Assembly: GCF_023051105.1 (NCBI RefSeq)
Contig: NZ_JALKIL010000017.1
Span: 1 to 64,000, forward strand
Direction: 5' to 3'
DNA length: 64,000 nucleotides
Source: Anaerobiospirillum sp. NML120449
GTDB lineage: Bacteria > Pseudomonadota > Gammaproteobacteria > Enterobacterales > Succinivibrionaceae
Made by a program: the position numbers and the translations under genes
Notes under the pieces: model-generated
Told to the model about the DNA's origin: nothing
Seen by the model: only the letters and a program-made list of their open reading frames with translations
The model's database searches: none
Shown: positions 27,722 to 35,916 of the stretch, one piece after another
How positions within the stretch are numbered: position 1 is the stretch's first letter
Layout of the letters: every line of letters starts with the position of its first letter

Positions 27722-27827
27722 GACGCAGTGATAGCGTCCTTATACAGTTCGTGAAGAAAGCGAGCAGACAGTTGCAGCTGTCAGATTTGCCGCAAGCAGC
27801 AAATCTTAAAGAGAGAGAGTATGAATT
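27722..27827 (+). promoter_or_regulatory. Fla13 leader
   Basis: GACGC-agtgata-GCGTC (27722-27738), a weaker GTTCG/CGAGC hairpin, hairpin 1 (27767-27782) and hairpin 2 AGATTTGC/GCAAATCT (27783-27806). ATG lies at -7. Confidence 0.7.
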
Positions 27828-28811
27828 ATGGCACTTTACGTTAATACCAACATCAGCAGCATCAATGCGCAAAGAAAGCTCAGCAATGCCACCCTGAACC
27901 TCAATACCAGCTACCAGCGACTCGCCTCTGGTATGCGTATTAACTCTGCCAAAGACGACGCTGCAGGTCTTCAAATCTCTGACCGCCTAACCTCCCAGAT
28001 CAACGGCCTCAATCAGGGCAACCGCAACACCAACGACGGTATCGCCTTAGCTCAGACCATTGAAGGTGCTCTCGATGAGACCACCTCCATGCTGCAGCGC
28101 ATCCGTGTACTGGCCGTACAGTCCGCTAACGGCACCAACTCCGCATCCGACCGTAAGGCCATTCAGCAGGAAGTGACCCAGCTGTCTGAAGAAATCAACC
28201 GTATTGCCCGTCAGACTACCTTCGCCGGCAACACCATCCTTAACGGCCCATGGAACAACAAAAACGACTACACCAAAAACCCTACCAGCATTATTCCTGG
28301 CGCTGGTGCCGCAAATGAAGGCAAAATTGTATTTCAGGTAGGTGCAAACGCCGGAGATACTCTTACATTAAACTGGAGTGACCCGTTTACAATGTCCGGT
28401 CTTGCTAAAATGGCCGGAATTGGAGAGGCTAAAGACATTACTCCAGGCTCTGGTGGTGTCGTAGCAAATGGCATCGTCATAGACGGTGGCGCAAAGTCAT
28501 TAGTTCGCTGGACTGTTTCCTCAGCCAAGCTGGCTACTGACACTTTGGCTAACATTGACAAGGTCATTCAGGCGGTAGATTCCAAGCGTGCAGGACTTGG
28601 CGCTTTACAGAACAGAATGGAAAGTGCCATTCGTAATCAGGCTGGTATTTCCGAGAATGAGGCAGATGCCCGCTCAAGGATCAGGGACACAGACTTCGCT
28701 GCTGAGACTGCAGCCCTTACTCAGGGCAACATCATCCAGCAGGCCTGCCAGACCGTTTTAGCACAGGCCAACCAGCGCCCTACTATTGCTCTTAGCCTCC
28801 TGGGCAGGTAA
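27828..28811 (+). CDS. flagellin Fla13 (subgroup B, last of array 1)
   Basis: A flagellin of 327 residues starting [11 protein letters not shown]. The middle (GPWNNKNDYTKNPTSIIPG, then GEAKDITPGSGGVVANG) is related to Fla9, and the rest is of the QQEVTQLSEE/AKLATDTL type. It ends SLLGR like subgroup A, but keeps the subgroup-B Cys307 and QAGISEN. It is followed by a strong terminator and, 150 bp on, by a further flagellin-style terminator without a gene. Confidence 0.97.
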   Translation: MALYVNTNISSINAQRKLSNATLNLNTSYQRLASGMRINSAKDDAAGLQISDRLTSQINGLNQGNRNTNDGIALAQTIEGALDETTSMLQRIRVLAVQSANGTNSASDRKAIQQEVTQLSEEINRIARQTTFAGNTILNGPWNNKNDYTKNPTSIIPGAGAANEGKIVFQVGANAGDTLTLNWSDPFTMSGLAKMAGIGEAKDITPGSGGVVANGIVIDGGAKSLVRWTVSSAKLATDTLANIDKVIQAVDSKRAGLGALQNRMESAIRNQAGISENEADARSRIRDTDFAAETAALTQGNIIQQACQTVLAQANQRPTIALSLLGR

Positions 28812-28851
28812 TACTCCAGGACCACTTCACAAGTTTCTCTTTATCGTTCAG

Positions 28852-28875
28852 GGCGGGCCATTGGCTCGCCTTTTT
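28852..28875 (+). terminator. Fla13 terminator
   Basis: GGCGGGC-cattg-GCTCGCC followed by five T. Confidence 0.85.
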
Positions 28876-29008
28876 AGTTTCAAAATGCTGCAAGAAAGCT
28901 TTAAGCGAATCGATATATCGTGAAATTTGAAATTGTTGGACAAAACTATTGCACTGTCAGCACCATAACAGTAATATAAACAGATATATTCTCTCTTAAT
29001 CATTCAGA

Positions 29009-29032
29009 GGCGGACGCAAGTCCGCCTTTTTT
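29009..29032 (+). terminator. orphan flagellin-type terminator at the array end
   Basis: GGCGGAC-gcaa-GTCCGCC plus six T, with the lead-in TCTCTTAATCATTCAGA. No coding sequence precedes it. Confidence 0.8.
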
Positions 29033-29617
29033 ATGCCTGCAAACTGCAAAATGTTTTACCGTAACGTAAAATAAAAGAATATTGTTAAATTATTTCAGGC
29101 GCCTGAACGATAAATCCAAAATTCTATATTTCTGCCTAAACGCTCTATCAGCCCTCCCTGCTCTCCATACAGCAACGCACCTGACTTCGGCATATGTTGT
29201 TACCCCTATGCCTGAGGAAGCGCTCTATGAAAGCCCTGTACGCCTCTCTGGCGTTTCTCTCCATAGCTTTTCTATTCAAGCCTAATATCCGGCCAATATG
29301 AGCTGTTCTGTTTATTAGGAAATGCCCTATGTTGGGCCACAGCATGCCTGTCTAATGTCATCTCATCTTCCACCTGGAACTGCATCAAGCAAGCTATTGC
29401 CTTCTAATGCTCGCATCCAAGGTGTTGCCAGGTCAATTGCCATGCGCCACTTTGAATCAACGTAGAGCTATCACAGTCGCTCACAGAACGATGACCTGTT
29501 CAAAGGTATGGCGATGTACAGGAGACAGCTAAAATCGTCTCTACGAAAGCACAATGGGGCTCTATGCGCGTTCTGTATGCAATTCAACTCTTCCCTGCTC
29601 CAGTCTCCTCTGCTACA

Positions 29618-29659
29618 CAAAAAATAAAGCCCCCTTACCGTGATGGCTTGGAGGCTTTG
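29618..29659 (-). terminator. Fla14 terminator
   Basis: On the minus strand AAAGCCTC pairs with GGGGGCTTT, followed by ATTTTTTG. Confidence 0.75.
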
Positions 29660-29707
29660 AGAGTAGCTTGTATTGCTACTCAAAACTGAAGCTTTAAAGC
29701 TATGTAT

Positions 29708-30673
29708 TTAGCCGAGCAGTGACAGGCCCAGTTGAGGACGGGTGTTAGCCTGCATCAGCATAGAGGTTGCAGCCTGCTGGATAATGGACTGCTGAGACAG
29801 ATTGGCTGATTCTTCAGCGAAATCTGCGTCACGAATTCTGCTACGGGCGTCAGACTGGTTGGCAGAAACGTTTGCCTGATTGCGAATTGAACTCTCCAAT
29901 CTGTTCTGGATTGCACCTAGGTCAGCGCGGCTTGAGTCAACTGAGCCAATCATCTTGGTGAGGCCGTCAATTGCCTTATCAATGTTTTCAGCCTTGGTAA
30001 AGCTGACCTTGATAGCACCTCCACCCTGCTGACCTGCCTGACCGGCAGACCAGAAAGCCTTCAAATCGTTGTCGTTAATGCCTGCATTCTTAGCGATCTG
30101 TGAGAACTTCATGGCATTGACTTCGAAGCTGACGGTATCGCCCTTATTTGCTCCTACCTGTAAAGTAAGCTTACCTACTTCGTCCTTACCACCACCCTGA
30201 GGAGGCTGACCACCGGCTGCGCCGCCCTTGGTCATGATTGAACCTGCACCAGCACCGTCGAGGATAAGGGAGCCGCCATACTTGGTCTGCTTGGCGATAC
30301 GGGTAATTTCCTCAGCCAGAGCAGTGGCTTCCTTACCAAGAGCCTTGCGATCATCCAGGGTGTTGGTTCCATTACGGGCCTGAACTGCAAGAGTACGCAT
30401 CTTCTGCAGCATACCGGTAATTTCGTCCATGGCTCCTTCAGCGGTCTGGGCAAAAGCAATACCGTCATTTGAGTTGCGGTTACCCTGATTCAGGCCATTA
30501 ATCTGGGTGGTTAAGCGTGAGGATATCTGGAGGCCTGCTGCATCGTCCTTTGCGGAATTAATTCTCAGGCCTGACGAGAGTCTCTGGTATGTGGTTGTCA
30601 GCTGATTCTGTACATTATTCAGATATCTGCGGCCGTTGAGTGAACTGACATTCGTGTTTACGTATACTGCCAT
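29708..30673 (-). CDS. flagellin Fla14 (subgroup D)
   Basis: A flagellin of 321 residues in a subgroup distinct from arrays 1 and 3. It starts [20 protein letters not shown] and has [30 protein letters not shown] and QQAATSMLMQANTRPQLGLSLLG. The middle has a glycine/glutamine/proline-rich insertion (GGAAGGQPPQGGGKDE, about residues 155-170) and a second Gly/Gln run (AGQAGQQGGG), unlike Fla15 and Fla16. There is no cysteine. The Shine-Dalgarno sequence is weak (TGGAAACAGACC before the ATG). No sigma-54 element was found upstream. Confidence 0.97.
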   Translation of the reverse strand: MAVYVNTNVSSLNGRRYLNNVQNQLTTTYQRLSSGLRINSAKDDAAGLQISSRLTTQINGLNQGNRNSNDGIAFAQTAEGAMDEITGMLQKMRTLAVQARNGTNTLDDRKALGKEATALAEEITRIAKQTKYGGSLILDGAGAGSIMTKGGAAGGQPPQGGGKDEVGKLTLQVGANKGDTVSFEVNAMKFSQIAKNAGINDNDLKAFWSAGQAGQQGGGAIKVSFTKAENIDKAIDGLTKMIGSVDSSRADLGAIQNRLESSIRNQANVSANQSDARSRIRDADFAEESANLSQQSIIQQAATSMLMQANTRPQLGLSLLG

Positions 30674-31174
30674 GGTCTGTTTCCATCATGTGTGTTGTGT
30701 TGTGTGTAATGAACGACCAAGAAATAGTGGCCGTTATTAGCTCAACGGCACTTTCATCCTAGATATATGCAAATACGACCAGCCTTATTTGGATCCTGGA
30801 TACATGCCATGTAAAACTGCTGATAGATATTATCTGTCAGACTGCCTTTAAAGCCCGTCAATGCGCCATCTGACTAAATTCCAGTCCAGAAATTAGATAT
30901 TGAAATTTGTGAGTATATGTATTTAATTCCCACTTGTCGCCTCTGCCCCGTGAAAATCTGTCGGGCCCTTATCCGCTAAGAGCCGCCCTACAGCTACTTC
31001 ATAGTCTCATCCCCTTTGATCTGCTTGCATGCCATCCACGCAGGTAAGCAGCCCTTAAATCCATCATCACAAACGCTTTCAGGTGACATAGTTTAAAGCA
31101 GCTTTCCAAAACAATTTGCATATGTGACAAAAGCACTGTATGTTGCTTAAAAATGCTGTTTTTCATAAGTACGA

Positions 31175-31581
31175 TATTTATCGAATTTATGTGTCACCAT
31201 TCCACGGGATGAATACGCAGTATATTACCCTAATGAAGTGTCATAAGTATCGACACTTTTGAGACATAGTCGTTACAGGCAGAATTCGGCCGATCATTGA
31301 AATTATTAACATCAATATATGCCGAAAGATGGCTTATACATCGCATGTATAGAACAAGGTAAAGGCGATTTACCAAGTATCTTCAGGAGCATTTACCCCC
31401 CTGACTGCACAATGCCTTCCTAGATGAGCTTCATGCTCTATCACTCATGTCAGAACAAACTGGCCGATTTTCCCCACTATATGGATTTGCATTATGATAC
31501 TTACAACTCATTCTTGAGAAAAATAAGACTTTATGCAAACGGCTTATTTATCGAATTTAAATATCGACTATCCACGGGATG
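31175..31581. repeat. duplicated block, two copies 370 bp apart
   Basis: Both copies contain TATTTATCGAATTTA, an 11-bp gap, TCCACGGGATG and ATACGCA. Similar words (TGAGACAT, TCGT-ACA) follow at varied distance. They lie upstream of minus-strand Fla14, but more than 500 bp away. Confidence 0.6.
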
Positions 31582-32480
31582 TATACGCAACATAATATGA
31601 GACATTTTCGTCACAACCAATGACACTCTAAAAGTACCATTATGCTTGTGCAGACAATGTGATTTTGAGCCCTCATTACTGTCACGCTCTACAGCTGTTA
31701 TGCGTGCTTAGAATTTCTGAAGTAAAGTTCTGATGGTCAACTGACGTGCACTCAAAAGGCCCCATAGGGCTTTCTCATGAAGGCAAGCAAAGACGTAACA
31801 CTCTGCCTCATGAGGTTATACATTCTGCTGCCATAGCACAGACTACTCCTCTCCTCGACTCCGGTAAGCTCCAGAAGTATCCGAAGCTGCTAAATGGTTC
31901 TTGTAATTGCCATAGAATTCGTCAGGGCAAGGGCCGGGACGGTCGCTGCATGCCCGCAGCTGTCAGACAGCAGAGGCGTGGTATAGGCTATCTACATGGT
32001 CTTATGAGAACAGACATCAGTCCATGAGCAAGAGCTTCGAACCGTGCGCTCATTCCCATCCTTAGTCCCCGAAATGGCCTGATTCCCAGGTCCATCTTAG
32101 AACTGACAGCTGCGCGTCCTGTAAGCTCATTGCATTGTGCTAAGAGCCTGGATAGAAGGTCTGCTGAGCCTTAATAAGGTTTCGACATGTGTCAGTGCAG
32201 ACAGCATCGCGAGTATTGAGTTACCAGGGGAAGTCAGACCATGAACGACTACACACTGGACGATGAGTCATATGACATGCTGAAACCGTCCGCACGACTA
32301 TTGAACCTGACGCAATTACCAATACCTCGCCATGGTTCTGAACTGCTACAGAGCTTGGTTTTGGGATTAGAAGTGCCTTAGGTCCCATGAAGCCGGCAAA
32401 GGCGGCAAAGTAACGATGATGAAGTTCCTTGCAAGCTTGAATATCGACCTGCCAACTACAAAGTTAGGCCTCTGGAAAAC

Positions 32481-32517
32481 AAAAAAGGCCCTGAGGCGGT
32501 GAAGCCTGAGGACCTTT
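32481..32517 (-). terminator. Fla15 terminator
   Basis: On the minus strand GGTCCTCAGGC-ttcacc-GCCTCAGGGCC with two mismatches, then six T. Confidence 0.75.
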
Positions 32518-32570
32518 GAGACCGGCCTTTAAAAGGTCCGGTCATTCGTCTTTCGTTTGTAAATCTGATT

Positions 32571-33479
32571 TTAGCCTAACAGTGACAGACCCAGCTGAGG
32601 ACGGGTGTTGGCCTGCATCAGCATGGAGGTGGCAGCCTGCTGAATAATGGACTGCTGGGACAGATTGGCTGATTCTTCGGCGAAGTCTGCGTCACGAATT
32701 CTGCTGCGGGCGTCAGACTGGTTGGCAGCAACATTTGCCTGGTTGCGAATTGAACTCTCCAATCTGTTCTGGATTGCACCTAGTCCAGCACGCTGTGAGT
32801 CTACTGCACCGATGATCTTATCCAGGGCTTCAATGGTAGCCTGAGCACCGTCAGCAGTGGACAGTATCAGCTTTTTGTCGGTATGCCAGAATTTTGCAAT
32901 GTCATTTTGTCCGATACCAGCAAGAGCAATAGCCTTGGTGAACTTCATATTAGAGACGTCAAAGGTGATAGTGTCACCCTTATTTGCGCCTACCTGCAGG
33001 GTAAGCTGGCCAGCGCTCTGCTTGGCATTGGTGTAAATTGAGTTGGTGCCGTCATCACCGCCGTCGAGAACGGTCTTGCCACCGAACTTGGTCTGGCCAA
33101 CAATACGGTCAATCTCGGCAACCAGAGCTGTAGCTTCGGTATCCAGGGCCTTACGGTCAGCCTCGGTATTGGTGCCGTTTGCAGACTGTACTGCCAGAGT
33201 ACGGATCTTCTGCAGCATGCCGGTCATTTCGTCCATGGCACCTTCAATGGTCTGGGCCAGAGCAATACCATCAGAAGTATTGCGGTTACCCTGATTCAGG
33301 CCATTAATCTGGGGGGTTAAACGGCTGGAGATTTGTAAACCTGCTGCATCGTCCTTGGCAGAATTAATTCTCAGTCCTGACGAGAGTCTCTGGTAGGTTG
33401 TAGTGAGCTGATTCTGCACATTATTCAGATATCTGCGGCCGTTCAGAGAGCTTATATTCGTATTGACGTATACAGCCAT
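32571..33479 (-). CDS. flagellin Fla15 (subgroup D)
   Basis: A flagellin of 302 residues, nearly identical to Fla16 apart from part of the middle (KAIALAGIGQNDIAKFWHTDKK here). One conspicuous change, SSRLTPQINGL for [11 protein letters not shown], puts a proline into the long D1 helix, which could disturb packing. Another is RIVGQTKF for RIAGQTKF. Middle block: DGGDDGTNSIYTNAKQSAGQLTLQVGANKGDT. There is no cysteine. GGGGAG lies six bases before the ATG, a better ribosome-binding site than in array 1. Confidence 0.97.
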   Translation of the reverse strand: MAVYVNTNISSLNGRRYLNNVQNQLTTTYQRLSSGLRINSAKDDAAGLQISSRLTPQINGLNQGNRNTSDGIALAQTIEGAMDEMTGMLQKIRTLAVQSANGTNTEADRKALDTEATALVAEIDRIVGQTKFGGKTVLDGGDDGTNSIYTNAKQSAGQLTLQVGANKGDTITFDVSNMKFTKAIALAGIGQNDIAKFWHTDKKLILSTADGAQATIEALDKIIGAVDSQRAGLGAIQNRLESSIRNQANVAANQSDARSRIRDADFAEESANLSQQSIIQQAATSMLMQANTRPQLGLSLLG

Positions 33480-33690
33480 AGTATTCTCCCCATCATGTAT
33501 GTGAAATAGTAATAAAGACCCGAAAATACGGCCCTTTATTAAGCTTAACGACTTTTCGCTATGACAAGTGTGTAATACAGATTACACAAAATATAATCTT
33601 AAACAGATGCGAAAAACAGGCACTTATAGATACATCGCCACGGCCAATAAATACCTCAATTAACCTGATATTTAAGGGAATTTGGTTTTG

Positions 33691-33717
33691 ATATCGGCTA
33701 TTAGCTAATTTAAATTT
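33691..33717 (-). promoter_or_regulatory. possible sigma-28 (FliA) promoter for Fla15
   Basis: On the minus strand AAATTTAA-N11-GCCGATAT resembles TAAAGTTT-N11-GCCGATAA: seven of eight in the -10 but a weak -35. It is about 210 bp before the start. No equivalent is evident for Fla14 or Fla16, so this is tentative. Confidence 0.3.
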
Positions 33718-34116
33718 TGTGTGCTCGCAGCTCATTAAGAACACTGCTTACTTCCCCCGCCAAAGCCGTAACTATCAGTAACATAAGCCTCTTAAGGTAC
33801 TGCCATGGCCGTGTGACGCACATCAGACTCTCCCAAAGCAGTCGCTCACCACTACATGCCCATATTCTTCCCTGCGTGCTTCACCGAGCCAATTAGAGAG
33901 GGAGGAGCGGATTTATGAAGTTCACGTCTACCTGTCACGTGGTTATAAGGTTCATGTCTACCTGTCAGGTCGTTATGGGCCTTAAGCGGCTTAACGAGTG
34001 CGCCTTTGATGCCACCTTACAGCCAGTAAGACAGCATATAAGGCGTTTTCATGCCGTTTTACTCCGGACCTGCACAAACCAGCAACACCGCTTCAAACCT
34101 GGAGGCCTCAACACCT

Positions 34117-34213
34117 CGACTCCTGTCAGGTACTAATCGAAACTTAAACTCCATGCACGGTCCGATTTCAAATTCCGGGCACAAAAAAGCACCCCTTAGG
34201 GTGCTTTTTGCGC
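34117..34213. repeat. duplicated terminator module, copy 1
   Basis: About 97 bp highly similar to 35784-35882: CGACNCCTGTC, CCATGCACGGTCCGA, CCGGGCACAAAAAAGCACCC. Each copy sits directly downstream of a minus-strand gene. Confidence 0.8.
34183..34209 (-). terminator. Fla16 terminator (bidirectional form)
   Basis: AAAAAAGCACCC-ctta-GGGTGCTTTTT; it can act on either strand. Confidence 0.85.
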
Positions 34214-34326
34214 GATAGGCTTTATTCCAAAGTTTGTCTGCAACTCGTAGCCCATGCTGAGAGCATAAAAAGCGCAAAGCTCTGACTGCATCAGCTGCTC
34301 TGTACCGCCTTATGCTGTGATTGCTC

Positions 34327-35232
34327 TTATCCTAACAGGGACAGACCCAGCTGAGGACGGGTGTTAGCCTGCATCAGCATGGAGGTAGCAGCCTGCTGAA
34401 TAATGGACTGCTGGGACAGATTGGCTGATTCTTCGGCGAAGTCTGCGTCACGAATTCTGCTGCGGGCGTCAGCCTGATTGGCGGAAACGTTTGCCTGGTT
34501 GCGGATTGAGCTCTCCAATCTGTTCTGGATAGCACCTAGTCCGGCACGCTGTGAGTCTACTGCGCCAATGATCTTGTCAATAGCCTCAATAGTTGCCTGA
34601 GCACCATCTGCGGTTGAGAGTATCAGCTTCTTGTTTTTATCCCAGAAGGCATTATTATTATTTTTTAAACCGGCCATCTCCATAGCCTTAGTGAATTTCA
34701 TATTGGAGACGTCAAAGGTGACAGTGTCGCCCTTATTTGCGCCTACCTGCAGGGTAAGCTGACCGGCGCTCTGCTTGGCATTTGTATAAATTGAGTTGGT
34801 GCCGTCATCACCACCGTCGAGAATGGTCTTGCCACCAAATTTGGTCTGACCGGCAATACGGTCAATCTCGGCTACGAGGGCAGTGGCCTCGGTATCCAGA
34901 GCCTTACGATCAGCTTCGGTGTTGGTGCCGTTTGAGGCCTGTACTGCAAGGGTACGAATCTTCTGGAGCATGCCAGTCATTTCGTCCATGGCACCTTCAA
35001 TAGTCTGGGCCAGAGCAATACCGTCAGAGGCATTGCGGTTACCCTGATTCAGGCCATTTATCTGGGTAGTTAAACGGCTGGAGATTTGTAAACCTGCTGC
35101 ATCGTCCTTGGCGGAGTTGATTCTTAAGCCAGAAGAGAGTCTCTGATAGGTGGTTGTCAATTGGTTTTGAACGTTGTTCAGATATCTGCGGCCATTAAGT
35201 GAGCTCACATTGGTATTTACGTATACAGCCAT
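34327..35232 (-). CDS. flagellin Fla16 (subgroup D)
   Basis: A flagellin of 301 residues and the shortest in the window. Same type as Fla15, with the intact [11 protein letters not shown] helix. Middle: DGGDDGTNSIYTNAKQ, then a private KAMEMAGLKNNNNAFWDKNKK containing four asparagines in a row. There is no cysteine. GGAG lies seven bases before the ATG. It lies 847 bp upstream of Fla15 with a terminator between, so the array-2 genes are separate transcription units. Confidence 0.97.
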   Translation of the reverse strand: MAVYVNTNVSSLNGRRYLNNVQNQLTTTYQRLSSGLRINSAKDDAAGLQISSRLTTQINGLNQGNRNASDGIALAQTIEGAMDEMTGMLQKIRTLAVQASNGTNTEADRKALDTEATALVAEIDRIAGQTKFGGKTILDGGDDGTNSIYTNAKQSAGQLTLQVGANKGDTVTFDVSNMKFTKAMEMAGLKNNNNAFWDKNKKLILSTADGAQATIEAIDKIIGAVDSQRAGLGAIQNRLESSIRNQANVSANQADARSRIRDADFAEESANLSQQSIIQQAATSMLMQANTRPQLGLSLLG

Positions 35233-35783
35233 AGTGTTTCTCCATCATATATGCAGCCAGACTCAAGAAGTCTTTAAATGTTGTGCTTATATACTTTAAC
35301 GTTATTTCATTGCCTCTATGCAGAATTTAGATTACACAGAATTTAAACTGCAAAAGATGCAGTTCATACAAGAATATAGATACGACAAGAAGTGTACAGA
35401 AAGTGCATTGCTCCGGGATTTTTGATCAAAATTTCAGCATGAATTAAATGTCGACCAATCTAAATCCATCTAACTCACTGTGTCCCAAAATACCAATGAA
35501 CACTGCTCCCAATATCGACCATTTGCTGAACCTTTATCTGTCTTTCCGCCTGCCTGAACCTTTCGTCAAGGAGATACATATGCCAGCATGCTCAAGCAAA
35601 AGAGCTCAGGAATCCTCATAGAGCATGTGCAGATGGTGAAGCAGTTAGTCAAGAGCTGGAGTTTTGACCTGCACAAAGATTTATGCACATTGCTCAGTTT
35701 TGCTCATTCGGCCACGTACTGGCAAGCATCTACAAGTTATGGCAGCATCCCACAGCACCTTTCAAATTGAGCATTCTCTATTT

Positions 35784-35882
35784 CGACCCCTGTCGGGTAC
35801 CAATCGAAAACTTGAACTCCATGCACGGTCCGAGTTCAAATACCGGGCACAAAAAAGCACCCCTGAGGGTGCTTTTTGTGCT
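35784..35882. repeat. duplicated terminator module, copy 2
   Basis: Homologous to 34117-34213. It contains a TTGAACTC/GAGTTCAA inverted repeat and the terminator hairpin. Confidence 0.8.
35851..35877 (-). terminator. terminator of the Q/G-rich protein gene
   Basis: AAAAAAGCACCC-ctga-GGGTGCTTTTT, 40 bp past the stop codon. Confidence 0.85.
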
Positions 35883-35916
35883 GGACTGGTGGGCAGGTCC
35901 TGCCTGGCCGGATGCA

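Larger units (their letters stand above)
28812..29707. other. spacer between arrays 1 and 2
   Basis: No convincing gene in 896 bp. It contains the Fla13 terminator, an AT-rich tract, an orphan flagellin-type terminator (29009-29032) and, at the right end, the minus-strand Fla14 terminator. Short frames here lack ribosome-binding sites. Confidence 0.6.
30674..32570. other. 1.9-kb gene-poor spacer within array 2
   Basis: No convincing gene. A block TATTTATCGAATTTA-N11-TCCACGGGATG occurs twice, exactly 370 bp apart (31175-31211 and 31545-31581). A 46-codon frame at 32241-32381 (starts MNDYTLDDESYDML, GGGGA nine bases upstream) could be a gene fragment. The Fla15 terminator lies at 32481-32517. 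The rest shows nothing recognisable. Confidence 0.5.
33480..34326. other. spacer with Fla15 upstream region and Fla16 terminator
   Basis: No gene. It holds a possible sigma-28 promoter for Fla15 (33691-33717, minus strand), a minus-strand hairpin AATAAAG/CTTTATT in the Fla15 leader, two copies of a 27-bp repeat around CTACCTGTCA (33918-33976), and the duplicated terminator module (34117-34213). Confidence 0.5.
35233..35916. other. spacer between Fla16 and the Q/G-rich protein gene
   Basis: No gene. The right part carries the second copy of the terminator module (35784-35882). The AT-rich part next to Fla16 should contain its promoter, but no sigma-54 or clear sigma-28 match was found. Confidence 0.5.

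Noticed and set aside
28944-28962. Sigma-54 element TTGGACAAAACTATTGCAC before the orphan terminator
   Set aside because: GG and GC are one base too far apart compared with the strict -24/-12 spacing.
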